Shown: positions 35,284-47,370 of the stretch, piece by piece
How the letters are laid out: each line of letters opens with the position of its first letter
How positions within the stretch are numbered: the first letter of the stretch is position 1
Assembly (NCBI GenBank): GCA_035582835.1
Contig: JAYKAV010003424.1
Location: 9,274 to 73,273, forward strand
Direction of reading: 5' to 3'
From: Phoebastria nigripes
Lineage: Eukaryota; Chordata; Aves; Procellariiformes; Diomedeidae
Length of the DNA: 64,000 nt
Notes under the pieces: model-generated
Seen by the model: only the letters and a program-made list of their open reading frames with translations
What the model was told of the DNA's origin: nothing
Databases searched by the model: none
Translations under genes and position numbers: made by a program

Positions 35284-36699
35284 AGACATATTAACTTTCA
35301 GAAGCTACACTAAAAACTTCAGATACGCTAAAACAAATGTAAAATGAACAAAAGATGCGACTGAATAGTCGCATTCTGATATGAAAATGAGTTCTTAGCT
35401 TTAACTAAATGCATTGACTTCAGCAGTCATAAATGATTAAAACCTGCTTGGTAGTTAATATGATATAGAAACACAAATGAATTGTATTAAGGTAAAGCTA
35501 AATATATATGTGTGCATATATATGTATATTCCTTTGAACTAAAGATGTTTGTTATTTGGCCATGTTCTGCAGCTCCTTTTTCATTAGATCTTTTCCTTTC
35601 AGCTTAAAAACAAAGAAAATCCTATATAATTTCTTTAATACTATAGACCTAAAGAAGTATTACTAAGAATTTTAATAAATGCTTTCAAGAAAAGAAATAA
35701 ATGTAGATTACTCCTGTATATTTGAGGGAAAATAATTTAATTCCAATAATAACTTGAATTTAAGATTAGAAAAAGAACATTTTTTTTCTCAGCTTTATCA
35801 TCCCTTTAAAATTGCTTTTAATCTTTTCTCTGTTTACTAGTGAATGAGAAACTACATCCTGAATTAAAATGATGTGATCTAAAAGCCATCTGCAAAAGTG
35901 TCAGCTTTATTAGCATTCTGATCTTTTCTCACTTTAAGAAATGCTCACACTGGAAATTCACAACATTATTTACTGTTTATGACAAAGGAACACGTATGAC
36001 ATTCTGTACTTGTAGGCATGGAGTAATTTCTGAAAGAGTGATAGGACAAAAATCCTCTGATTATTAGAACTGAACACAAAAATTACAACTAACTCAGACC
36101 CTTTTCCCTTCTCCATCTCTTCTAGCCGAACTTAAATCAACCTTGTGCTTTTCAGCCTTCTGGGAAAGTCTGTTTAATGCAACCAGGTATCACACAAGGA
36201 AACAGGATTCCTTCAGGTTATGTTGTTGTCTGGTGCTAGAATCTTCGTAGAGGATGCAGTGTTCTTATTGATGAGAAAGTATCTTAAACCCATCTGTCAA
36301 ATAAAATGAGCCAGACTGCTCTCTTCTGGCAATTCAATGTCCTACAGCATACAATCAGTGTGAGGTGAAGGCACAAGGTAGTGCTTCATTAGTTTTGTTA
36401 ACAAAAAAGTCAAATTCAAGGAAAGGCACATTGCTAGGCTACGTACGTAAGGTGTCCAGTTCAGTTGCCCGTGCCTTGACAGCTAATGCCATTTGAATGC
36501 TTTGTGGTAGCCAAACACCATACACATGGTCTGGCAGATGTTACACAGGCCGTGCACTTTTCTGGAGCTGTAGCTGGAGGCCAGTTAGGATAATCTAGGG
36601 CACCTAGTATGAGATATGTATGTGTAAACTACTGAACTGAGTCCTAAGTTTCTGTCAGTATTTTAAGCAGAAGAAAATGGTAGAGGCATTGACCAGTGG

Positions 36700-37010
36700 A
36701 GGGGAGGCAAGAAATGGCTCCAAATTAAAGCTTGCAATGTTCCCATGGGTGAGGTGGGCAAAAGTAAATGGATTTACACTGTAAAAAGAAGATTAAGGTT
36801 AGACATTAGGAAAACCTTTCTAAAAAGAAAGTGAGCTATGAAGGAGAAAAGTCTTCTAAGTAGGCTGTGGGATCTCACTGTGGATTTGTAGGATCAGGTT
36901 AGACGGAGTCCTAATGGTAATGGCTCAGCCTAACTTAGGGAAAGAGGATGGTTTAAATGACCTCTTTGGATTTCCACTCCAAAATTCTCCTTGTTTCCTG
37001 GTTGCCATTG
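36700..37010 (+). mobile_element. Old CR1 3' fragment
   Basis: AAGATTAAGGTTAGACATTA near 36789 and GGATCAGGTTAGACGGAGTC near 36891 match the CR1 C-terminal and 3' UTR region, followed by a GACCTCTTTGGATTTCCACT-like end near 36959. No frame is left. Confidence 0.58.
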
Positions 37011-38926
37011 GAAATGAGAGGAGAAATAATGGCATACCTTTGCAAATTATTCTGTGATACTATTTAATACTTGTGTTTATCTAAACCGTCGAAAGATTTT
37101 TCTAGTGGCAAAATATGTAATTATCTCTGCAAGAAATTAATACTAGAAATAAGCAAAAACTTCAACAAAATGGTATTTGAGCTATGCAAGGCTTGTGATA
37201 TTAAAGATTGATACACAACAGTTTGATTCTTGTAATGAAATGTCGCTAGAAATAATAATGTGATAGCATTTTTTTTAAGCTGAATTCTGTAGGGCATAAT
37301 ATAAATTCCTGTTTTCAAGTGTGCTTGTCCCGATTATAAATTTTGAAATGCAACAAATTGACAGTTTCAATTTCAGCTTGGTAAAAATTAAAATGCTGTT
37401 TGTCTTACTACTACCTTCTATCTGGTTCTGCCAGTGACATACAGTTCTATTCAATACTTACTTCCGAGACTGAAAAGTCTCTCAGGAATCCTGCAGAAAG
37501 AAACTGATTCTGAAGCAGGAAGGCTCATACATTTATGTCATAAATCACCTGCAATTTTGAAATATATCACTAAACTTCCTCATGGAAAACTGCAGACTCC
37601 TTCCTTCCACAAATGAAGGCTGCAGAGGCTGTAGGATTACTCCATATGTTTTAGACGTGTAAGCATAAGCAGAAATCACAAATACGCACAGTTTCAGTAC
37701 ATGGATTAAGCAACAGATTCTAATGTTCCTCTCTGTGGAGTTATATCTATTCAAATTAATGAAAATATTTGGAATTTGCCTTAATGTGCAAGAGGTCAAA
37801 TATTGGATCTTTTGTCTAATACATCTTATTTTAGCAAAGCATTATTTTCATTGTTGCTGTGTATGAACATGCATACTGTGTTACATATGAACTGTGTATA
37901 GTGTAATACAGTTGATCTTAAATATACTGATACAGGTTTTGGCTTAGAAATATGTGGCTGGAAACTTCATAAATCAAAGCACAAAAAATAAATGGAAGAT
38001 TTTGAGGTATGTGGGGGCACTTTGTTTACTGTGTTGTCTAATACAATTTTCATTATTTCATTGGAAAATGACACACCATTTTTTATCTGAGAGTACAAAT
38101 TAATTCACCAGAACCACATCTGAGATAAGATTTCTTTTCTTCCCTTTAATAGAGAACAGAATCAAAGCTTGTCAACCCCACGGACACCAGAATAACTAGA
38201 ATTTCAATCCAATCTAGGACTGTTTTTACTGAATTCTGGATCATGCACCTAGAGCTGAAAAAAGTTTTGAAGTTTTGCAAAGTATTAGGCAAAGACGGTC
38301 AGCAGACATTCATTTCCCCGTGCTTGGGCACTATCACACCCTTCATGACAAAGGAGAGGAGGCTACCATCGCTGGCTAAAAACAGCTACACTGGTCACAG
38401 GAATTGCTGTCCAGCAAGGAAGGTTAGCATCTGTACAGGTTTTGTAGGGTTGGAGACTGTGTATAAATACTTTGGGCAGCAATGGCTTTCAGGTAAGAAG
38501 GAAGGAAGAGAGGAAGAAAGAGAGGGACAAAGGAAGGTAATGGATTGTACAAGCATATGGACATGTCATGCTTTAAATCTGCATATGGTCTCAAAGCTTA
38601 TTTTGTGTTAATCTATAGGATAAAGTCTGGGTTAGGTTTGCTGTTCAGATGATATCTTATTGAGGCTGTAACACAGTACATAACTGCTGTAGAATTACTT
38701 ATGAAAAGATAGGAGGTTTAGCTTGTATTTTAAACACGTTTAAAATGAAATGTCTGCAATTTATTGAAGGATTATGGGGGAAGTAACACCTCCCTTTTTA
38801 AGTGGCTGGATTCCATATCGCATCATGCATTCACACAGCCGGACAGTCTCCCTTTGTAAATAGGGGCTGCTTGGGCCCCTGATGTCATTCTGTAAATAAA
38901 TTTTTGTTGACAGTGAAGACAAACTC
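37011..38926. other. 1.9 kb of unique DNA
   Basis: No gene seen. A purine-rich stretch occurs at 38495-38537. Confidence 0.45.
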
Positions 38927-39095
38927 ATCTGAAAACTCCATGTAGCATAGCTGCATTTCATCTAGTTGTCATGTTTCTTCTTCAAAAAATATTTCTTCAT
39001 CCTGCGGTATAAGATTCTTTGGCAGCTTCTGAACAGCTGTCAAGTAAAATTTTATTACTAGATATCTCCTTCGCCTGCCAAATCAACTGTTGATT
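38927..39095 (+). repeat. Diverged direct repeat, copy 1
   Basis: About 165 bp similar to 40508-40670. Shared blocks: CTGCATTTCATCTA, TTGTCATGTTTCTTCTTCAA, TAAGATTCTTTG and CTGCCAAATCA. Identity is high in blocks and indels are few. Confidence 0.8.
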
Positions 39096-40507
39096 CCCAC
39101 CTAGTGGGAGCAGTATATGAAATACACTCATACTCTCATACTCTTAGCTATGTAGAATCAACAAAGTCATCCACCCAGCTGGCCTACTGGTACCCATAGT
39201 CAGTGATGAGCAATTGGAACTCAGACCTGGGCTTATATTAATGGCAGAACATGTCAAATCGCAAGGCAGAATCAAATTAGGCAATGAAAGAACAAACCAC
39301 GCTGTGGCAATAAACATATATAGGTGAAGAAAAATTAATCAGTAAGCAGTGGGATTCTGCCTAACAGATGAGCAGAAAGTTTTGAAGTTTAAATACATGT
39401 TCAGCGGAATAGTAATAATAAAAACAAATAAATAAAGAAATCAAGAGAAGAAATAGGAGTGCATAAGAGACAAGTTACTGTTATGTACCAGGCCAAGATG
39501 TTACCCGTAACAGGGTATCAGTCACAGGCAGGAACAGTAGACAAGAGCAAATCATAGTATCAGCAAGGTGGCAGACTCAAAAGAGGCAATAGTCACCCAA
39601 TAGTCAAATTAACAAGTGCCCTAAAGGGGAAATCCAAACTATGATTCTGAAATCTCAGTCTTTCCTGGAATAAGAAACTAAGTCTTCACAGTGAAGGTTT
39701 AACTGAATGCCTGAACAAGCTAAGCAAGTAAAATTCTTGGAAGCTAAACTGATGAGAGGGTCTGGGAAGACGAGGAAAAATTAATCTGATGATTCTTAAC
39801 CTCCTGTACTCTGTAGGTTGTTATTCATACAGAAAGGCATACTAACACAAGCTTTGAGAATGATAAATTGTTTTTCAACAAAGAGAGGATAAAAATTATC
39901 TAAGTTATACATCAGAAGCAATCAAAGCCAAGAGCAGAAGAACAATACTTTACATGGAGTTCATAGATCTGTGTGGCTTTCCTTCACGAAGTCATGACTC
40001 GTATCTATGCATTTTTATTAGGAATAAGAAAACGTTGAAGATATACATGAAATAGTTGTTACTCTTTAATCTCCAAGCTGTAAACACTGTGAACAGCTTG
40101 TAAGAATACTTTTGTGCAACGTGATCAGAACAGAAAATAGTCATGCCTAAACTCCTATAGACAGATAAATATGCATATATATATTTAAGTACATATGTGT
40201 ATGAATATATTCTAACTGCAAAAATTCTGGAAATTATGGTAATTCTGGTAATTATGAACAGACTGCAAAAATATGAAGGCACTATATAAATACAGCTTAA
40301 TTGCCAGTCTCCCTCCATAGTATGCAACTTTCTGAATATATGTAAAGAGAGAAAAGGTACAGGAAAATATTTTAATTAGGTTTTATTAACAGCTTTATTA
40401 ACTCAGTGAATGTTCCCTGACAGCAGCTCCCAACTACTTCTTTAACCAATTACAGTGGTTAAGGCCTATGTCCATCATGACATCATCTGTATGGGTACAT
40501 ACTTATC
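39096..40507. other. 1.4 kb of unique DNA between repeat copies
   Basis: AT-rich; no gene or repeat recognised. Confidence 0.45.
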
Positions 40508-40670
40508 TGAAACCTCCATGCAACATGTCTGCATTTCATCTAATTGTCATGTTTCTTCTTCAAAAACTATGTCTTCCTTGCGATGTAAGATTCTTTGATA
40601 GCTTCTGAGCAGCTGTCATGTAAAGTCTTATTAGAAATCTGCTTTTTCTGCCAAATCAGCTATTCATTTT
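40508..40670 (+). repeat. Diverged direct repeat, copy 2
   Basis: Partner of 38927-39095, same orientation, about 1.58 kb downstream. It could be a local duplication or two insertions of one unknown element. Confidence 0.8.
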
Positions 40671-42286
40671 TGGCCCACAAGACTCAATGGCTTCTGTCAG
40701 TCCTTTCTCCTGCCACAGCTGGTCCCAGCCTCTATTGGAAACTCACAGTTCTCTAACCATACATGAGGAAGGCAGCAAAAGAGGGTATCCTGTTCCCTGT
40801 ATTAGAGTTTCAGGACTTTCCCCTAGATTTTCTGTGAGGAAGATCTTCCAGTGTTAGTTTATTTTAAATTAGCCCCTTGTGAAATGAGCATTTCTGTTAG
40901 TTGGCTGCCAGCTGATCATAACAGCAGGAAAGCTTTCAGTCTCCTCTGTCTCTTTCTCATTAACACTGGTCAAAAATACAGTTACAACTTAATAGGAGAG
41001 ATACATCATGAATAATTGAAGTAAATTATGTAACTAATATTTTTGTTGATGAACACACAAACCTAGATCCAATCAACTATGAACAGAATATTGTGCCACG
41101 AATGCCTCACGTGCATTAAATATAAATGTTATATTGGAAAATGATAGTGTAGAGTTTTCTTGATATCTCACACCCTAGAAATTTACGCCTGGATTACAGA
41201 TCCTTTGACTCTGTAACCTGTTCTTTAACAACTCTGATAATTGCCAAGAACCTCCTCCTTTTGGCAACCTACATCTCTCCTGAGCTGTAGAAAAAGAGGA
41301 ACGCAAATTTGTCCTGTAGCTTATGCATTGGACTGCTCTTTGCTGACCTATTACTGTGGGTTTAATTTATCATAACTGATAAAGATTGGGAGTTAGCCAT
41401 AAGGAATTATGCTTGCTCATGCCTAAAGTCAAGCCAAGACTTCCCACTGTGCATTTAATTAATATTTTAATGGATGCTTTAATGCAGTGGAAATTCATCA
41501 AATTAGGACCTGAACTTTATGTGAATAAAGGCATCTGTATGCTGCCATAGCAGTAGAGTAAGAATCTCCCTTCCGCTTGTTGTGCAGTAATTTCTAGCAA
41601 TTTAGTATAATTTTAAAATTAAAAATAAACCATGACCATAAAAAATAATTCAAGGCGGAGAGATGAAAACAGAATAGGCAGGCAATATTCCTACCACGTA
41701 CCATAAAAACCCTTTGCCTTTTCCAGGCATTAATGACTTCCTCTCACTAATCACCAACAATAAGTCAAACAAGGACAATCATACCTCTAGTATAAATCAC
41801 TCAGTTCAAACACTCCCTTTGATTTAAACTTCACAAACTAGCTCAGGGGATTTCATTTGATTAATTGAGCTTACATCATTAGTTAATTTAAAATGTATAT
41901 ATTTTGTAGCTTATGATGTAAATCCTAAATTTAACAACCCATTCCCTTACTTGTCCACCCTCAAGAGTTCAAACACAGTTTAAGCTGCTAGAATTAATGG
42001 AGAAAAGTAATACTGTCAAAGAAGAAATACTGTCATATAGGCCAAACTTGGCTGTGCTCATTCTGTCATTCTCTCTCTCTCTTTCATAACCATAAAACAG
42101 CATAAGACATTACAGTGCAAAAAATTGTTAATGGAACATAGATTTTTACATATAAACTGCCTAGCGTCAGGAAACTCAGAAACTAAGTTCTGATCTACTT
42201 TATTTTCTACCTTTTCCTTCATCTTTTCCTTCCAAATATAATTTTGCCCCTTAATACATTTAATGATATCATAACAGAATTGATTT
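40671..42286. other. 1.6 kb of AT-rich unique DNA
   Basis: Nothing recognised; a short (CT)n run lies near 42070. Confidence 0.45.
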
Positions 42287-42945
42287 CATAGAATCATAGA
42301 ATAGTTTGGGTTGGAAGGGACCTTTAAAGGTCATCTAGTCCAACCACCCTGCAACGAGCACGGACATCTTCAACTAGATCAGGTTGCTCAGAGCCCCGTC
42401 CAACCTGACCTTGAATGTTGCCAGGGATGGGGCATCTACCACCTCTCTGGGAAACCTGTGCCAGTCTTTCACCACACTCAGCGTCAAAAATGTCTTCCTT
42501 ATCTCTAGTCTAAATCTACCCTCTTTTAGTTTAAAACCATTACCCCTTGTCCTGTCACAACCGGCCCTGCCAAAAAGTTTGTCCCCATCTTTCTTATAAG
42601 CCCCCTTTAAATACTGAAAGGCTGCAATAAGGTCTCCCCAAAGCCTTCTCTTCTCCAGGCTGAATAACCCCAACTCTCTCAGCCCTTCTTCAGAGGAGAG
42701 GCGTTCCATCCCCCTGATCATTTTTGTGACCCTTCTCTGGACCCGCTCCAACAGGTCCATGTCTTTCTTGTGCTGAGGGCTCCAGAGCTGGACGCAGTAC
42801 TCCAGGTGGGGTCTCGCCAGAGCAGAGTAGAGGGGCAGAATCCCCTCCCTCGACCTGCTGGCCACGCTTCTTTTGATGCAGCCCAGGATACGGTTGGCCT
42901 TCTGGGCTGCGAGTGCACATTGCTGGCTCATGTCCATCTTGCTTA
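42287..42945 (-). mobile_element. CR1 LINE fragment, antisense
   Basis: About 660 bp of CR1 3' end. The tail unit CATAGAATCATAGAATAG starts at about 42287. The sequence after the tail pairs closely with the end of the 1-1393 copy. 5'-truncated near 42945. Confidence 0.93.
42374..42937 (-). pseudogene. CR1 reverse transcriptase C-terminal end, open
   Basis: 187 codons open from the truncation point to the natural stop (end LSNLI). It covers only the part after the catalytic core: SREGILPLYSALARPHLEYC, then the [21 protein letters not shown] block and the DRTRGNGFKLKEGRFRLEIR block. No catalytic residue is present, so it has no enzyme function. The lack of stops indicates a fairly young insertion. 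Confidence 0.88.
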
Positions 42946-43440
42946 CATGTTACAACTCACTTATCATATGTTTCTTGAACTTTTTTAATAAGGCAATGAT
43001 GTCAGTCCTGTTTATCCCTTAGATTCTTATCCAGCAAACATAGAAACACTCATTTTTATTGTTATTATTAGTACTGATTTTTGCAAATAATATTCTACAT
43101 AAAATGTTTTGAAAGACAGTAAAAGATGATGTAATGTTCAAAAAGTATGTGTAAAATCAACATACATTTACTGTATGTTTTACAAGCATTAGTAGGAAAG
43201 TAAGAAAGAGGTTGGAAAGTAATATTTTCCTTAAAAATTTCATGTGCACTTTGATATAAGACAGCTCCTTCACCTTGACATAAAATGTGAAGAAAACTGT
43301 GCGGTAATTATGAAGATATGGAGGGAATAGATACATGCTGTCTTACAGAACTGAGGCCATTGCAAAATACATGAGAAAATAGTGATGATAGCAGATATAA
43401 TGAATTACAGAACACAGATACTACACTGTAGTCTAGATGT
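42946..43440. other. Unique DNA, nothing recognised
   Basis: AT-rich stretch between a CR1 and a solo LTR. Confidence 0.5.
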
Positions 43441-43445
43441 CTAAA

Positions 43446-44023
43446 TGTTGTGGTTTAACCCCAGCCAGCAACTAAGCACCACACAGCCGCTCGCTCACTC
43501 CCCCCACGGTGGGATGGGGGAGAGAATCGGAGGGGTAAAAGTGAGAAAACTCGTGGGTTGAGATAAAGACAGTTTAATAGGGAAAGCAGAAGCCGCACAC
43601 GCAAGCAAAGCAAAACAAAGGAATTCCTTCACTACTTCCCATCGGCAGGCAGGTGTTCAGCCATCGCCAGGAAAGCAGGGCTCCATCACGCGTAACGGTT
43701 ACTTGGGAAGACAAACGCCATCACTCCGAACGTCCCCCCTTCCTTCTTCTTCCCCCAGCTTTTATATACTGAGCATGACGTCACATGGTATGGAATACCC
43801 CATTGGCCAGTTGGGCTAGCTGTCCTGGCTATGCTCCCTCCCANCTTCTTGTGCACCTGGCAGAGCATGGGAAGCTGAAAAGTCCTTGACTAGTAGACTA
43901 CTTAGCAACAACTAAAAACATCAGTGTGTTATCAACATTATTCTCACACTAAATCCAAAACATAGCACTATACCAACTACTAGGAAAAAAAAAAATAACT
44001 CTATCACAGCTGAAACCAGGACA
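43446..44023 (-). mobile_element. Solo LTR, antisense, perfect 5-bp target duplication
   Basis: 578 bp, same family as 15405/17405, reverse orientation. The target duplication is perfect: CTAAA at 43441-43445 and at 44024-44028. The plus strand starts TGTTGTGGTTTAACCCC and ends CCAGGACA. On the minus strand it has the CCAAT box (ATTGG at 43802-43806 on plus), TGACGTCA (43776-43783) and the TATA box (43761-43766). An A run of 11 near its end replaces a shorter one in sister copies. No internal sequence remains. Confidence 0.93.
43761..43806 (-). promoter_or_regulatory. LTR promoter: CCAAT, CRE, TATA box
   Basis: CCAAT, perfect TGACGTCA and TATAAA on the minus strand within 46 bp, the same layout as the 5' LTR at 15622. 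Of all copies here this one keeps all three motifs intact. Confidence 0.62.
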
Positions 44024-44028
44024 CTAAA

Positions 44029-44512
44029 TTATCCCTATTTCCAATGTTTTGCTCTTTTATATTACCTGCAATACAATGGAAACTCACTCTTTTTTTCAAT
44101 CAAAGGTAAAAGGTGAAATGGAAAAATTCTTTGACAAGAAAAGACCAAAGTGGAAAGCAAAATAATGGGTTAAATATTCCTTCCAGGTGTTTTTTTGTTT
44201 TGCAATGCTGCAGAATTTACCAAATGTTTCTAGCGCTTCCACTCACCAGGCCTTTTCCCCGAAATGCCACTGTTGTATTTGCCACAAAGGTATGCTACTG
44301 CCATGTACAAAATACGCTTTGGTTAAAGACAAGTTATTGGTACTGTGACTGTAACTGAGTGAAATATATTTCACTATGATATATATGTATAGGCAGTCAG
44401 ACAAGCTGATTGAATGATTCTTCCAGTCTTAATAAATCTATGAACTTTCTTTTCCCACTTTGTTCATTCTTTTACAACCTATCTAGCATCAAATGGTTTT
44501 CTAAATAACAGC
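44029..44512. other. Unique DNA, nothing recognised
   Basis: AT-rich stretch between LTR and CR1; no gene seen. Confidence 0.5.
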
Positions 44513-45385
44513 ATCATAGAATAGTTCAGTTTGGAAGGAAGCTCTGGAGGCCATCTGGTCCAACTCCTTACTCAAAGCAGGGTTACCTTCAAAGTTGAAT
44601 CAGGTTGCTCAGGGACATGCCTAGCCAAGTTTTGAAAATCTTCAGGAATGGAGATGGCACAACATCTCTTGACACTCTTTTCCAGTGCTTGACCTCACAC
44701 ATTACAAAGGAATTTCCTTTGCTGCAACTTGTGACCGTTATATCTCCTTATTTTGCTCCACATCACTGGGAAGAGTCTGGCTCCATCTTCTCCCTATTAT
44801 CAATTACATAGTTGAAGACTGTAATTAGATTTCTCTTTAGCCTTTTGCAGGCTGATCAACTTCATTTCCCTCAGCCTCTCCTCATATGTCAGGTGCTCCA
44901 GGACCCTGACCATCTTGGCGGTTCTCTACTGGACTCACTCCAGTTTATTAGTCTCTGTTGTACTGAGAGTCTTCAAATTAGACAAAGTATTCCACATCCA
45001 GCCTAACAAGTGCAGCACAGGGGAATAAGCACTTCCCTTGGCTATGCTTTTGCTAATGCAGCCAGTATGTCATTAGCCTTCAAGGCAAGGGTGCATTAAG
45101 TCTGATGTTCAGCTTATTCTCCATCAGGACCCTTTCTGCAGAGCTGCTGCCTAATCAGTCTGCTTCCAGCCTATGCTGTTGCATGGGGGCCATGGTGTAA
45201 GACTTCATATTTGTCTTTGTTGAACTGCATTAAGTTCTTGTTGCTCCATTTCTCCAGACTTTTGAGGTACCTGTGGATGTCAGCCCTCTTCCAGTGTACC
45301 AGCCATTCACACCAATTTGGTCTTATCTTCAAAGGTGGGGAGGGTGCTTTCCATCCTGTTGTCCACAGCATTGCTGAACACAATA
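44513..45385 (-). mobile_element. Older CR1 fragment, antisense
   Basis: CR1 3' end at about 44513 (CATAGAATAGTTCAGTTTGG). Remains of the reverse transcriptase are visible in broken frames, e.g. the piece 45171-45383 resembles the KSLEKWSNKNLMQFNKDKYEV part downstream of the catalytic box. Many stops and indels make it older than the copies at 4525 and 42287. The right edge runs into AATAAATAAATAAAG. Confidence 0.85.
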
Positions 45386-47261
45386 AATAAATAAAGTTTT
45401 CAGGGTTTTTCTGTTGGTTTTGGCACAGGGCACATAATTGAAACAGAAACCATATAAAATAATAGTGAATTCTTAGAGCAGATTATTCGGACTATATCAT
45501 ACACTGGCACAATTTCTAAACCTACATGCTCTTGTACTGTATTAAAGATGTTTCTATACTTTCCTAATGATTCACAATAATCTGTTCATTACCTATTGTT
45601 ATAAGATTAGGCAATGAAGAACCCAGAACAACATAATAGCATCAAAAATGTTGGGTTCAAATTTATTCTTTAAGATAAAAGGGGAAAAAATTACCAAAAC
45701 TATTAGAAAGGTAAAAGAATTGGATAGAATATGAAAGTCTTATATCTGGATTATTTATAAGTATTTAAATATTTTGTTTACAATGTTTTTGGCTGAACAA
45801 TACCACATTTTTAATTTGAGGAGACCTATGTTTTGTCTAACGGTGGTGGTTAATCTCACATACAAAGAGAAATACAGTGAATGAATATAAGACATTTTTT
45901 TTCTGTTGTTACCTAATGCCAGAAAATATTACTTTTGGTGTAATAGTGCAATTTCATTTTGGCTATGTTTCCAATTTCTTTCATGTCTCTTTAAGAACTT
46001 TTAAAGTTCCTATCTTATAGCTGCACAGCAAAGTTTGCAGCTTATAATTGCAAGTAATCAAAAAGAAAATCTTAATGAATTTACATGCCTGTAACACTTG
46101 TGTTTTCCTTTGGGACACTAATGAAAACTGCCACCAATCTGCTGGCATCTTGAAGGAAATGCCAGCATCTGAACTAGTTTGTAGCAGTTCTGGACAATAG
46201 GAGGATAAACTTTAGCAAACACTCCACTATTCAGTTGACCAATAGAAAACTGTAACAACAAGACTAAAAACATCACATTTAAGCTGTAGACCCTTTGTCA
46301 AGCTGTGCTTTGACATAGCATGAGGGGCATTGTGAAGACATACCAAAAAAGCTGTCACTAGAAGCTAAAAGAACTTCAGGCTTCAGTGCTTGCTTCTCAC
46401 AAGGATATATGTAAAACGTTACTGTCAGCTCCTGCTTCAAATTAAATAAGGAATAAGATTCAGGCTTGTCTCCCACTGTTCCACTTAGAGCACTGAATAT
46501 CTGCAAGCACGAGTGCATCTTCTAAGTGTAGTCAGAAGCCATGGGAATTTAAGAAGACCCTTCAAGAGCTGTTCTCCTACAAGCAGCCAAACAATAACTG
46601 ACTATCTGCCAATATCTGTATTTAAACTTCTTTCATTAAGGATAAGCTGCCTCTTCAACAATTGCATTTATAATAACCTTCATGTAGTTTTAATGAAGTG
46701 TTTTGGAAACCTGATCATACGGTATTTACAAATAATATTTGGTCCTTTCCCTCTGTTTTCCGTCATCGTTGTGAGGAAAAGCATAACTTGCCTGATTCTG
46801 TAGAAGACCAATTAAATGAAGAATATTTTAGTTGGTTTTTTTTTTACCACTAATAATTATTCACAGTATAGCTTGTATATCTTCCTTCACACTGATTCAA
46901 ACATACCTAAGATATTTGCACATGCAATTCTCTGCAGAAATAATAAGTGTTATGAACAAAGTGTAAGACTTCAATCTGTTAAACTACAAGTATATACTTA
47001 CTTCATTTGATGCCCCCTTAAACATATGCATAAATCTTAGTAGGATGGGAATTAAACTTGTATTACAGAATATTATTTCAGATACTATACCAGAATTTTA
47101 GTATAAACACTATTTCCTCTGCCCTCCCATATTGCTTATAGTAACAGAAATGGGACCTAGCCTATGGTGTTGGTAGCACCATTACCATTTTTGTTTTCTA
47201 AATCTTAAAAAGAAAAAAACGTCATTGCATGTTGAATTATATGCCATTTATATTTCCTTTT
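45386..47261. other. 1.9 kb of AT-rich unique DNA
   Basis: No gene or repeat recognised; open frames are short. Confidence 0.45.
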
Positions 47262-47370
47262 CAGGAGCTTGATTTCTAGCAGTCCTTACTCAAGCAAAAC
47301 CACTTTTGAAGTTAATGCATGTTTTGCAGGGAGAAAGACTAAGGGATCAAATTCCAAATGTTCTGCCCCA
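47262..47370. repeat. Possible ancient amniote repeat
   Basis: GAGCTTGATTTCTAGCAGTC then CTTACTCAAGCAAAACCACT resembles a palindromic element common in reptile genomes (CTTACTCAGGCAAAACTCCC type). Only part is recognisable. Confidence 0.35.

Larger units (their letters stand above)
33161..36699. other. 3.5 kb of AT-rich unique DNA
   Basis: No gene seen. It holds the local duplication pair 34171/35183. The stretch 36430-36640 is somewhat GC-richer and may be an old transposon, without identification. Confidence 0.45.
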
